From: Capsaspora owczarzaki ATCC 30864
Lineage: Eukaryota > Opisthokonta > Filasterea
Assembly (NCBI RefSeq): GCF_000151315.2
Contig: NW_011887319.1
Location: 1-11,556, forward strand
Reading direction: 5' to 3'
DNA: 11,556 nt
Shown here: piece by piece, positions 5,797-11,556 of the stretch
How the letters are laid out: the number at the start of each line of letters is the position of its first letter
Position numbering within the stretch: position 1 is the stretch's first letter
Translations under genes and position numbers: made by a program
Notes under the pieces: model-generated
What the model saw: the letters and a program-made list of their open reading frames with translations, nothing else
Told to the model about the DNA's origin: nothing
Database searches by the model: none

Positions 5797-6369
5797 GCCG
5801 ACTGCCTCTTCAACATATCGTTCTTGTAACTTGCCAATCGCATCACTGTACGTATCCTGTATTTTCTCCACTTTTCCTTTCATCATTTTCATGTACGATT
5901 CAGAATACGGAGTGTTTGAACTGACAGGATGGCCTCTTTCAATATTTCTTTGCCAGTTGCTTGCCTGAGTGAAATACTTTTGTTCAACCTTGTTTTTTTC
6001 GTCCTGATACTCGTCATAGATATGCTCTTGTTTGAGTAAATCAATAAAATTAGGCTGATCTTCAATCACCAGTAGCGGCTCGTCTGTGTCCTGTTCGATA
6101 CCCGCATCAATGTTACTTTGTGTTTGGGCTGTAGTATTCAATTCTGCCAATTGTTCAGTGGTTGGTCTTAATCCTTCTCTAAACACATCCACTGATTTTT
6201 GATCCGCCAGAACTGAATCGGCAGTTGCAGCATTCTGTTTGCCAGTCAAATAGGTAATCTTGTTTGTTTCACCGTTTGCAATAGCATCGCTGAGAACAGC
6301 TTGTTGTGTTGCTACAGCAAGACTCTGTGCTGCTGCTGTCTTTATATTCGATCTCGACTTCCAAGACAT
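5758..6369 (-). CDS. ITYLTGKQN-family protein 1 (C-terminally disrupted)
   Basis: About 203 residues. The function is not recognised. The N-terminal 54 residues align without gaps to the neighbouring gene at 6400-7095, with 32 of 54 identical by my count, including an 11-residue block NKITYLTGKQN. An upstream ATG at 6387 is open, but 6369 is chosen because it matches the paralogue's start (MSWKSR against MSLRSR) and directly follows TATATA. After residue 60 the protein is acidic and Gln/Glu-rich, with probable long helices (LLKQEHIYDEYQDEKNKVEQ). The last codons lie inside the 23-bp duplication, which adds an out-of-frame tail and stop. The natural C-terminus is probably the frame at 5773-5069. 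Position among virion genes suggests a structural or scaffold role. Confidence 0.75.
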   Translation of the reverse strand: MSWKSRSNIKTAAAQSLAVATQQAVLSDAIANGETNKITYLTGKQNAATADSVLADQKSVDVFREGLRPTTEQLAELNTTAQTQSNIDAGIEQDTDEPLLVIEDQPNFIDLLKQEHIYDEYQDEKNKVEQKYFTQASNWQRNIERGHPVSSNTPYSESYMKMMKGKVEKIQDTYSDAIGKLQERYVEEAVGGEKRINNRVRNA

Positions 6370-6375
6370 TATATA
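6370..6375 (-). promoter_or_regulatory. TATATA motif abutting the start at 6369
   Basis: The coding strand reads CTATATAATG. The TATATA run touches the ATG and supports 6369 rather than 6387 as the start. Confidence 0.45.
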
Positions 6376-6399
6376 GTTACGGCACAAAATAGCTTCCTA

Positions 6400-7095
6400 T
6401 CATTCGAACAATCTGCCAATATCCGGCAAGATGTCATCTTGGTAGCGCTTCTGCAATCGTTCTTGTTTCTTCTGTTGTAGCTTGCGCAATGTCCGTTGCA
6501 TGTACTGTTTTAATTCATTGGAATGCTTTGGATTCTCCATATCTCTTGCATACCCTGCCATCACCTCATCAACCTGCTTGAAATACTCTTCATCACTGTA
6601 AATCACATCAAGCAGCGCCATCTTGTATTCCATTTCTGTTTCTTTCAACTCCGCATCCATCTCCGCAATGATATCATCCTTTTGTTTTCTACTTGCTCGC
6701 GAACCGAGATCCTTAATTCGTTTTTGGTGTTTGTCGACGATTTCTTGTCTGGACTTTTTGTATTCATTTATGTAGTCGTCTGTCACATACCCAGCACTCG
6801 GAGGATCTGGTTTGACTTCTATGTGCTGCTCCACCTTCTCAACATCCTTATTCACTCTTGTATTCATCTCTTTCAGCTGTCCTTCAATACCACCAAACGC
6901 TGTTCTTAACGTACGTCCTGTTCTTGCTCCTTGTAATACAGAATCAATGCTGTTCCTGTTCTGTTTTCCAGTTAGATAAGTAATTTTATTGACATCTTCT
7001 TCAGCAACAGCATCATTATAAATCGCTTGCTGTGTCGCTTTTGCCAATGTTTGGCTGCTCCTTGTCTTATTTTCTAGCCGACTACGAAGGGACAT
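6400..7095 (-). CDS. ITYLTGKQN-family protein 2 (coiled-coil rich)
   Basis: This 231-residue protein is a paralogue of the next gene: their first 54 residues are alignable without gaps, with a shared NKITYLTGKQN block at 36-46 followed by DSVL. The remainder is different, very rich in Lys, Glu, Gln and Arg. Heptad-like stretches (about 85-230, for example QRTLRKLQQKKQERLQKRYQ) predict long helices or coiled coils. No enzyme motif, membrane segment or signal peptide is visible. The pair may share an N-terminal docking or packaging signal with divergent effector or scaffold tails; that is inference. The ATG at 7095 directly follows GTATA. The 98-nt gap to the ATPase gene holds a hairpin and a TACTAGTA palindrome. 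Confidence 0.8.
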   Translation of the reverse strand: MSLRSRLENKTRSSQTLAKATQQAIYNDAVAEEDVNKITYLTGKQNRNSIDSVLQGARTGRTLRTAFGGIEGQLKEMNTRVNKDVEKVEQHIEVKPDPPSAGYVTDDYINEYKKSRQEIVDKHQKRIKDLGSRASRKQKDDIIAEMDAELKETEMEYKMALLDVIYSDEEYFKQVDEVMAGYARDMENPKHSNELKQYMQRTLRKLQQKKQERLQKRYQDDILPDIGRLFE

Positions 7096-7108
7096 TATAC
7101 TAGTATTA
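7096..7108 (-). promoter_or_regulatory. palindromic TACTAGTA and GTATA before gene 7095
   Basis: The coding strand reads AATACTAGTATAATG. It combines a GTATA motif touching the ATG with an ACTAGT palindrome related to the AGTACT element at the replication genes, so it may be an intermediate promoter type. Confidence 0.35.
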
Positions 7109-7111
7109 CAT

Positions 7112-7139
7112 CAGAGATTAAATCACTAAATAATCTCTG
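7112..7139 (-). terminator. 9-bp hairpin downstream of the ATPase gene
   Basis: CAGAGATTA (7112-7120) and TAATCTCTG (7131-7139) form a perfect 9-bp inverted repeat with a 10-nt loop. It starts 54 nt past the ATPase stop and ends 17 nt before the next start. There is no U-tract, so it is not a bacterial-type terminator. A hairpin marking the mRNA 3' end, as in mimivirus and its virophages, is a reasonable reading. Confidence 0.45.
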
Positions 7140-7193
7140 TCATTTGCATTTCTTTTACTTACCATGTGTAATTGAGGCTTGAAAAAGCAACTA

Positions 7194-7919
7194 TTACTCG
7201 TAATCGTCGTCCAAAGTACTCTCATCCCAGTAATCGGTAAAGTTACGACGGAATCGATCCATGCCTTTGGCACGTTTATCGATAATAAAAACATCTAAAT
7301 CTTTTTCGAAAGCTTTACCAAACATTTGTTTCAGCTTCTCTGGTTCGATTTCTCCAGCATTGTCAGACAACAGCATATTTTTATCACGTCTAGATGCCAA
7401 TGGTTTAAGCACCATGTAGTGACATTGTTGGCGAATGGTCGAAGGAATTTTAAAATACGACTGGGACAAGAATAAGCATGAGCAGTTACGTTTTCTTGCA
7501 CGAATAAAGTATTCAGCTATTTTATTGAGATTGGCCTTTTTCTCACAAATCATGTCATCGAAAATAATCAAGTTTTGTTTATCCTTGTTGTAGAACTCAA
7601 CAGGTGGCAATTTGTCAATGGAATTAGCACAAAAAATAATCGGGTCATCAACTCCATGCTGTTTCTGTATTTTTTCTTCGACTTGTATGTAGTGGCGAAT
7701 TAAAAACTTGTACAATGGTTCTTCTAAATCTTTGGCAAACACTGTAATGGTTTCAAAATTGTCACAAATATCGATCAAATTTAAAACAAAATTTGTTTTG
7801 CCTGTACCAGTACCACCAACAACACCGCCCATGAAAGGATGTTTGAATGCTCCTAGGTCTATATTGGGATTGTACGCATCATTTTCATCTGGAGGGATTA
7901 TTTCATAGAAGTTCTTCAT
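7194..7919 (-). CDS. A32-like genome-packaging ATPase (FtsK/HerA)
   Basis: About 241 residues. Numbered from the longer open frame starting at 7964, Walker A is GGTGTGKT (50-57) and Walker B is LIIFDD (132-137). The segment LFLSQSYFKIPSTIRQQ (164-180) carries the sensor region (LSQSYFK.P..IR) typical of poxvirus A32, virophage and Polinton packaging ATPases. Length fits the family. The enzyme would drive DNA into preformed capsids using ATP. The start at 7919 (MKNFYEII) is preferred because the longer start at 7964 overlaps the polymerase stop by 17 nt, and because a CTATACT motif lies 8 nt before 7919. It sits between replication and virion genes, as in many related genomes. Confidence 0.92.
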   Translation of the reverse strand: MKNFYEIIPPDENDAYNPNIDLGAFKHPFMGGVVGGTGTGKTNFVLNLIDICDNFETITVFAKDLEEPLYKFLIRHYIQVEEKIQKQHGVDDPIIFCANSIDKLPPVEFYNKDKQNLIIFDDMICEKKANLNKIAEYFIRARKRNCSCLFLSQSYFKIPSTIRQQCHYMVLKPLASRRDKNMLLSDNAGEIEPEKLKQMFGKAFEKDLDVFIIDKRAKGMDRFRRNFTDYWDESTLDDDYE

Positions 7920-7947
7920 GTTAATAAGTATAGTTGATAAATTGTAA

Positions 7948-9894
7948 TTATTGTTTGAAGACACCTTCGAATTTCACTGCACTGGTCAACTTGAAGTTGT
8001 CGCATTTTCCTTCATACTTCAATTCGCCCAATCCATCTCCCATCTTAATGACAGAAGGTAACTTAGTAACATCGATTGGTTTGGTTGTAATGAAACCATC
8101 GGTGTGAATCCAAATCACATCCTCGATGAAAGGTTCAAGAGCTTTACTCAGTTTATTGCGACCTTGAGATAGAATCAATGGCTTCACTCTAGCGAAATTG
8201 GTTTCAAAGTACTTATCAGGATTCACGCATTCAATACTGGTTTTTGTATCGGTAATTGTTTGCACTCTTGTCACTATCAAATTTTTGTCGGGCATTGATT
8301 TCATTTCCTCATTCTCATTGTGTGTGTAATGATATGTATTCGTCTGTGATTGTGCACCCCAGAGACAGTTTAGAATTGCCTTTGCACGTGGGATGTTGTG
8401 ATTCTTTTTCAATCCGAACAACAGGTTGACAAACGGCGCATACAATTTGTTTCCCGCAATACAGTCCTCACGATCATACACCATGGCATTAATTCCTTCT
8501 TTCATTGTTATTTTCAATCTCAGTTCATATGCTCTGATAACATCTCTGTACGGGTATCGGTTATTGATCGAAAACCTCACCAGCTTATTAATATTCGCAT
8601 CTGTCGACGGTTCAATGATGCAGTCATAAATCCCAATACGTAATACGAGCATGCCATTTTTGATTCCATCCTCCAAATCAACATGGATGTATTCTGGTTC
8701 GCCGGTCGGAAGCAAGAAATGTTGACTGCTCAATAATGCTGGGTAAAAACTCGAGAAATCATACTTGTAAGCAACACCTTCATATCCCTTTCGTGCATAA
8801 ATTAATGCTGAAAATGAAGCGTCATTAAGACGAATTGCTTCATTGTAACGGATATGATCGGGCACAACTGATTTATTGAATGAACGAAATACTTCTAAAG
8901 CTGTTGTTGGATTGTCACCAGTCTTGTACAAATTAATAACGCCATTTGTCAGGGTCTTCATTTGATCAGCGTCTTTCTTCCAAGCTACGTATGTTTCTTC
9001 TAATGATAGCTCCTTTTTCTTGCCGAATTCATCTTTGGCAAAATCAGGGCGAACAAGAACATAGGCTGTATCTGCGTACCAACGATATGTACGCAATTTA
9101 TCGCTATCAATAACAGAGATTCCAGCTTTGTGCTTGATTGATCGTTGTACACCATCAGCAATAAACGTATGGGTAAACGATTCACCATTGTAGCATGTGT
9201 AGGTACCATCTTTGTTATCTGAATAAATCAGTGGTCTCCGTTCAGTCAATTTTACTTTGGCTTGTTTGGGGATAAATTGCGACTTCAATGTGTAGTGTCC
9301 ATCCATCAATGACAGAACAACTTCTTGAGTCGTTTTGGTTCTCTTCGACACACGAGTAGCTTCTCCTTCAACAGTAATCTTGATGGTTTTAGGAAGCATG
9401 TATTCAATCGAATCAAGGTGACCAGTGTATATTGGCTTTGATCGACCAATGCACAGATATTCTTTCATTTCAGCGGATGATGTCCACGGTAACTGGATCG
9501 CTTTCGATAATTCATCAAAGCAACAGTCATTCATTACTCCTGAACAGCCACCAGCTTTGGCCGCTTTTATCAGGAACAAATCAAAGCCCAACATTTTCTC
9601 GGGAATGTTGTTCATATCATCGTATTGTTGACTGAATGAGTACATGGATACAGGATCATCAATGTTAAACATCTTTCCTGATCTCCAACTGTTCTTTCCT
9701 TCAGACACTTTGATGTTGACTTCTAAATACCCTTCAAATCCTTTCTCTTTGAGGACTGCGGCTTCTGCTTCCACTTCTTTGCGAATCTGATCTATTGTCA
9801 GTTCTGCATCAAATCGAAGACGAAGAATGCTCTTTCCTGCTGATTTCAAATTCAACTTGTAAATCGTGGGAATCAGATCATCGCGTCTCTGCAT
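7948..9894 (-). CDS. family B DNA polymerase with variant motif C and no visible exonuclease
   Basis: This 648-residue protein has the three family B polymerase motifs in order. Motif A is DFSSFYP (379-385), motif B is KAILNCLWG (505-513) and motif C is IHTDG (596-600). The usual DTDS in motif C is HTDG, keeping the second, metal-binding Asp (599) but replacing the first with His. I cannot find the exonuclease ExoI DxE motif or its partners in residues 1-370. Instead the N-terminal region has a Cys cluster, GGC (115-117) and NDCC (122-125). The palm resembles organellar/viral (protein-primed) PolB, but no terminal protein or TPR insertion is identified, so protein priming is an inference from relatives. 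It presumably replicates the element. Its promoter lies in a 65-bp repeat shared with the ligase gene. Confidence 0.88.
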   Translation of the reverse strand: MQRRDDLIPTIYKLNLKSAGKSILRLRFDAELTIDQIRKEVEAEAAVLKEKGFEGYLEVNIKVSEGKNSWRSGKMFNIDDPVSMYSFSQQYDDMNNIPEKMLGFDLFLIKAAKAGGCSGVMNDCCFDELSKAIQLPWTSSAEMKEYLCIGRSKPIYTGHLDSIEYMLPKTIKITVEGEATRVSKRTKTTQEVVLSLMDGHYTLKSQFIPKQAKVKLTERRPLIYSDNKDGTYTCYNGESFTHTFIADGVQRSIKHKAGISVIDSDKLRTYRWYADTAYVLVRPDFAKDEFGKKKELSLEETYVAWKKDADQMKTLTNGVINLYKTGDNPTTALEVFRSFNKSVVPDHIRYNEAIRLNDASFSALIYARKGYEGVAYKYDFSSFYPALLSSQHFLLPTGEPEYIHVDLEDGIKNGMLVLRIGIYDCIIEPSTDANINKLVRFSINNRYPYRDVIRAYELRLKITMKEGINAMVYDREDCIAGNKLYAPFVNLLFGLKKNHNIPRAKAILNCLWGAQSQTNTYHYTHNENEEMKSMPDKNLIVTRVQTITDTKTSIECVNPDKYFETNFARVKPLILSQGRNKLSKALEPFIEDVIWIHTDGFITTKPIDVTKLPSVIKMGDGLGELKYEGKCDNFKLTSAVKFEGVFKQ

Positions 9895-9904
9895 ATTGTT
9901 TCTA

Positions 9905-9931
9905 TAGTACTAGAAAATACTATTTCTTTAA
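9905..9931 (-). promoter_or_regulatory. bipartite early-type promoter of the polymerase gene
   Basis: The coding strand reads TTAAAGAAAT (9931-9922), nine bases, then TAGTACTA (9912-9905), ten bases before the ATG at 9894. The same two boxes precede the zinc finger gene, and near-identical ones precede the ligase gene. Confidence 0.45.
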
Positions 9932-9970
9932 GTAGTATATTCTGAAATTCATCATCATTCATTTTATCAA
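9906..9970 (-). repeat. direct repeat copy A (upstream of polymerase)
   Basis: This copy matches 11159-11223 at 62 of 65 positions, in the same orientation and 1253 bp apart. It holds the probable polymerase promoter and overlaps the last codons of the ligase. It also keeps, in an open but short frame, the MNDDEF codons that end the zinc finger gene in copy B, so it looks like a duplicate of that gene's 3' end plus its downstream intergenic region. Confidence 0.95.
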
Positions 9971-11146
9971 TTCTTTTGTTTCAATAAACCGATTATTCAC
10001 TGGCTTCAACATGTTCCACAATATGTCATACTCGTTGGATCCGGATACGCTTGCGATCAGGTACCTACGTAAAGGAGTTGTGAGTTTATTGATTTTCTTC
10101 ATTGCTTCTGCTCGATATGCTCTGTCTGTGATCTTGGTGCGATCGATCGCAAGTTCGGCTAGTATGCGTTTTCCAGCGCCTTCTAACATTTGGATATCTG
10201 ACGTGAAGCGATCATAAATTTGTTTCGCTTCTTGCTTCATTTCCCAATCTTCAAGGCTTTTTTGTAAGAATGCTTCAAATTGATTTTCCTTGACAGCGTG
10301 TGAAGATAGTAAAGTCCAAACACGCAGTGGTGAAACATCCCCTTTTAACGCATGCAGTCTCTTGAACTCAAGACCCTTCACTTTCACACGGAGGCCGTTA
10401 TTATATTTTACGACCCATCCTTCTTCATTTCCACGTATGGTGGCCGCTCTTTCGATCATTTCTAATATTGTTCCGGTTGTTTGTTGAGGGAGAGGTATTT
10501 GAGTTTTCACAGACAATTCAAGCAGCTCGGATGCGGTCAATTCTTCAAGGCTGTCCAGATAATAGGCGCTCAGCAAAACCAACTCATCTCTCGAACCGTA
10601 ATCAATGACAACTCTATTTTCTGGATATATTATTTCCAGAAGGATGTTTATGTTATGCGGGATGTTATCCACGATGTACTTCGCGGAGTTCAGTTGAGCA
10701 GTTGCATGTTCAGCTTGTGGGGAAATGAAGGATCCTCGTGTCGCAATGCAGTGCTTATTATTGTTGCGATAATGAATGCCCAAGGATCCGTCCAGCTTTT
10801 CAAGAATGGACGGTTGATCAGTCGGCAAATTTTCGAACTTGGATACTTCGTGTTCGCCAATGTTGAAGAACTTGCTAAATGCACGCCCAACCACAACTCC
10901 TGTATTATCATCAAAAATGGTTCCACGGGCATTAATCGTAGCGGTTGACCATGCCTTGGTTCTATCACACTTGTCTGTGTAGTTGTACAGAACAAGGCCT
11001 GCATGCTCAGCTTTTTTCAGCAGCTGCTTATTGACTAAATCGTCCAGAATCGCACGACGTGCAGTCCAATCAGTCCGCAACCAGTTCCGCGCGGTTTGTT
11101 CGTTAAAATCCTCGAGGTTCACGTGATCCACACTGTTACCAATCAT
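9959..11146 (-). CDS. T4 Rnl1-like ATP-dependent RNA ligase
   Basis: This 395-residue nucleotidyltransferase closely follows the T4 RNA ligase 1 layout. ARGTIF (73-78) lies upstream of the active site, with SKFFNIGE (91-98) as in Rnl1-type enzymes. Motif I is EKLDGS (116-121), with Lys117 as the AMP-accepting residue. Motif III region is LLEIIYPENRVVIDY (169-183), motif IV is EEGWVVKY (241-248), and motif V is RVKVKG (253-258), with Lys255 and Lys257. Residues 265-390 form a helical C-terminal domain. The length is close to T4 Rnl1 (374 residues). The family joins 5'-phosphate and 3'-OH RNA ends; T4 Rnl1 repairs tRNA cut in the anticodon loop. No kinase/phosphatase partner is seen here. The gene is bracketed by 65-bp direct repeats and shares its promoter with the polymerase. 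Confidence 0.92.
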   Translation of the reverse strand: MIGNSVDHVNLEDFNEQTARNWLRTDWTARRAILDDLVNKQLLKKAEHAGLVLYNYTDKCDRTKAWSTATINARGTIFDDNTGVVVGRAFSKFFNIGEHEVSKFENLPTDQPSILEKLDGSLGIHYRNNNKHCIATRGSFISPQAEHATAQLNSAKYIVDNIPHNINILLEIIYPENRVVIDYGSRDELVLLSAYYLDSLEELTASELLELSVKTQIPLPQQTTGTILEMIERAATIRGNEEGWVVKYNNGLRVKVKGLEFKRLHALKGDVSPLRVWTLLSSHAVKENQFEAFLQKSLEDWEMKQEAKQIYDRFTSDIQMLEGAGKRILAELAIDRTKITDRAYRAEAMKKINKLTTPLRRYLIASVSGSNEYDILWNMLKPVNNRFIETKELIK

Positions 11147-11157
11147 CTTGTATTACT

Positions 11158-11184
11158 AAGTACTAGAAAATACTATTTATTTAA
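11158..11184 (-). promoter_or_regulatory. bipartite early-type promoter of the ligase gene
   Basis: The coding strand reads TTAAATAAAT (11184-11175) and TAGTACTT (11165-11158), each one base away from the polymerase version and with the same spacing. The second box ends 11 nt before the ATG at 11146. Confidence 0.4.
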
Positions 11185-11223
11185 GTAGTATATTCTAAAA
11201 TTCATCATCATTCATTCTATCAA
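11159..11223 (-). repeat. direct repeat copy B (upstream of ligase)
   Basis: This is the partner of 9906-9970, with three mismatches in 65 bases. It covers the last codons and stop of the zinc finger gene plus the intergenic region before the ligase. It starts 13 nt before the ligase ATG, against 12 nt for the copy before the polymerase ATG, so the two genes share essentially the same upstream region. Confidence 0.95.
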
Positions 11224-11449
11224 GTCTTTCTTCTAGCCGTTCAATCACTTCAAGAACCATTTCAATTCTGGTCACCACATCTTCTAAACTGCAAGCGGCT
11301 TTGGCTGTTTTCACCGCATCTTGATGGAAAGCTGTATTCTTGTGATGCGATAAATTGTATCGACGTACCGTTTTCCCACAATCCTTGCAGGTAACCATCT
11401 GCTTTCCACTGTCCTTGTATTTCTCAAGTGCTTCTTTTTTCACTGTCAT
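11195..11449 (-). CDS. small zinc finger plus coiled-coil protein
   Basis: This 84-residue protein has one C2H2-type zinc finger: Cys21 and Cys24 in VTCKDCGKTVRRYNLSHHK, then His35/His36 and a distal His42 in NTAFHQ, fitting CxxC-x(10-11)-H-x(5-6)-H. A predicted amphipathic helix or coiled coil follows (about 55-79, LEDVVTRIEMVLEVIERLEE) and would dimerise it. Short single-finger proteins like this are common in polinton-like and large DNA viruses and often bind DNA, so an early transcription or replication regulator is plausible but unproven. It is the first gene of the minus-strand block, and its 3' end lies within the direct repeat that flanks the ligase. ATG 11449 is preceded by the bipartite early-type element. 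Confidence 0.8.
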   Translation of the reverse strand: MTVKKEALEKYKDSGKQMVTCKDCGKTVRRYNLSHHKNTAFHQDAVKTAKAACSLEDVVTRIEMVLEVIERLEERLDRMNDDEF

Positions 11450-11504
11450 AGTACTATATTATACGTTACATTTCTTTAAATAATAATCGAACGTCAGGGT
11501 ATGG
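11450..11504. promoter_or_regulatory. divergent promoter region
   Basis: This 55-bp gap separates the minus-strand block from a plus-strand gene. On the minus strand it has TTAAAGAAAT (11479-11470) and TAGTACTA (11456-11449, ending at the A of the ATG), with TATAATATA between them. The plus-strand side is AT-rich (TTTAAATAATAAT at 11475-11487), about 18 nt before the ATG at 11505. Confidence 0.45.
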
Positions 11505-11556
11505 ATGTCCAAAAAGAAGAATAAAAACGAAACAAAAATCAGCCAAGACGAATACA
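11505..11556 (+). CDS. N-terminus of a plus-strand gene running off the window
   Basis: An open frame starts with ATG at 11505 and stays open for 17 codons to the window end (MSKKKNKNETKISQDEY). It is Lys-rich at the start and divergently arranged with the zinc finger gene. Another ATG at 11501 in a different frame stops after seven codons. The product cannot be identified from this fragment, and with so few codons the call is tentative. Confidence 0.4.
   Translation, partial: MSKKKNKNETKISQDEY

Noticed and set aside
7920-7964. Longer ATPase start at 7964
   Set aside because: It overlaps the polymerase stop by 17 nt, while the ATG at 7919 has a TATA-like motif just upstream and leaves a normal gap.
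9895-9963. 29-residue open frame starting MNDDEF before the polymerase
   Set aside because: It is the duplicated tail of the zinc finger gene running into the polymerase start; it is too short and its ending is explained by the repeat.
10481-10948. 155-residue plus-strand open frame
   Set aside because: It lies wholly antisense to the RNA ligase motifs and shows no recognisable domain.
436-11449. Bacteriophage origin
   Set aside because: No Shine-Dalgarno sequences precede the starts, and the adenain, A32-type ATPase and penton/capsid set is characteristic of eukaryotic viruses; the tRNA array alone is not enough to argue for a phage.
1-11556. CRISPR array, insertion sequence or integrase gene
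   Set aside because: No spaced short repeats, no transposase or integrase motifs and no terminal inverted repeats were seen in the window.

Overview
This window looks like part of a small eukaryotic double-stranded DNA virus or integrated element of the Polinton / polinton-like virus / adintovirus kind. The evidence is a tightly packed minus-strand block with an adenain-type cysteine protease, a probable double jelly-roll major capsid protein, a penton-like minor capsid protein, an A32-type (FtsK/HerA) packaging ATPase and a family B DNA polymerase. No Shine-Dalgarno sequences precede the starts, the sequence is AT-rich, and start codons instead sit beside TATA-like motifs. The host cannot be told from the sequence. 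Both edges cut through genes, so the full element is longer.

Layout, left to right. Positions 1-237 are a plus-strand tRNA array: the 3' tail of one tRNA, then tRNA-Gly(TCC), tRNA-Asp(GTC) and tRNA-His(GTG), spaced 1-2 nt apart and without encoded CCA. Positions 238-398 hold a possible structured RNA and a tRNA-like element with an abnormal anticodon arm. From 436 to 11449 every convincing gene is on the minus strand, so reading in the transcription direction goes right to left: zinc finger/coiled-coil protein (11449), T4 Rnl1-like RNA ligase (11146), family B DNA polymerase (9894), packaging ATPase (7919), two paralogous coiled-coil-like proteins (7095, 6369), a frame-displaced continuation of the second one (5773-5069), penton-like protein (5060), basic minor virion protein (4303), major capsid protein (3734), a small conserved-looking protein (2214), protease (1678) and a charged CxxC protein (1230). 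A plus-strand gene starts at about 11505 and leaves the window.

Replication and RNA-repair genes therefore form the promoter-proximal right half and morphogenesis genes the left half. Two promoter grammars seem to separate them. The zinc finger, ligase and polymerase genes share a bipartite TTAAAGAAAT / TAGTACTA element. The virion genes mostly have TGTATAG- or TATATA-like motifs within 0-4 nt of the ATG, so their transcripts would have extremely short leaders.

The most unusual content is the pairing of a tRNA array with a T4 Rnl1-like RNA ligase in a virus of this type, which suggests RNA (possibly tRNA) repair. The ligase gene is bracketed by 65-bp direct repeats (62/65 identical) that contain the promoter, so it looks like a cassette. 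A perfect 23-bp tandem duplication splits what otherwise reads as one long virion-associated gene.
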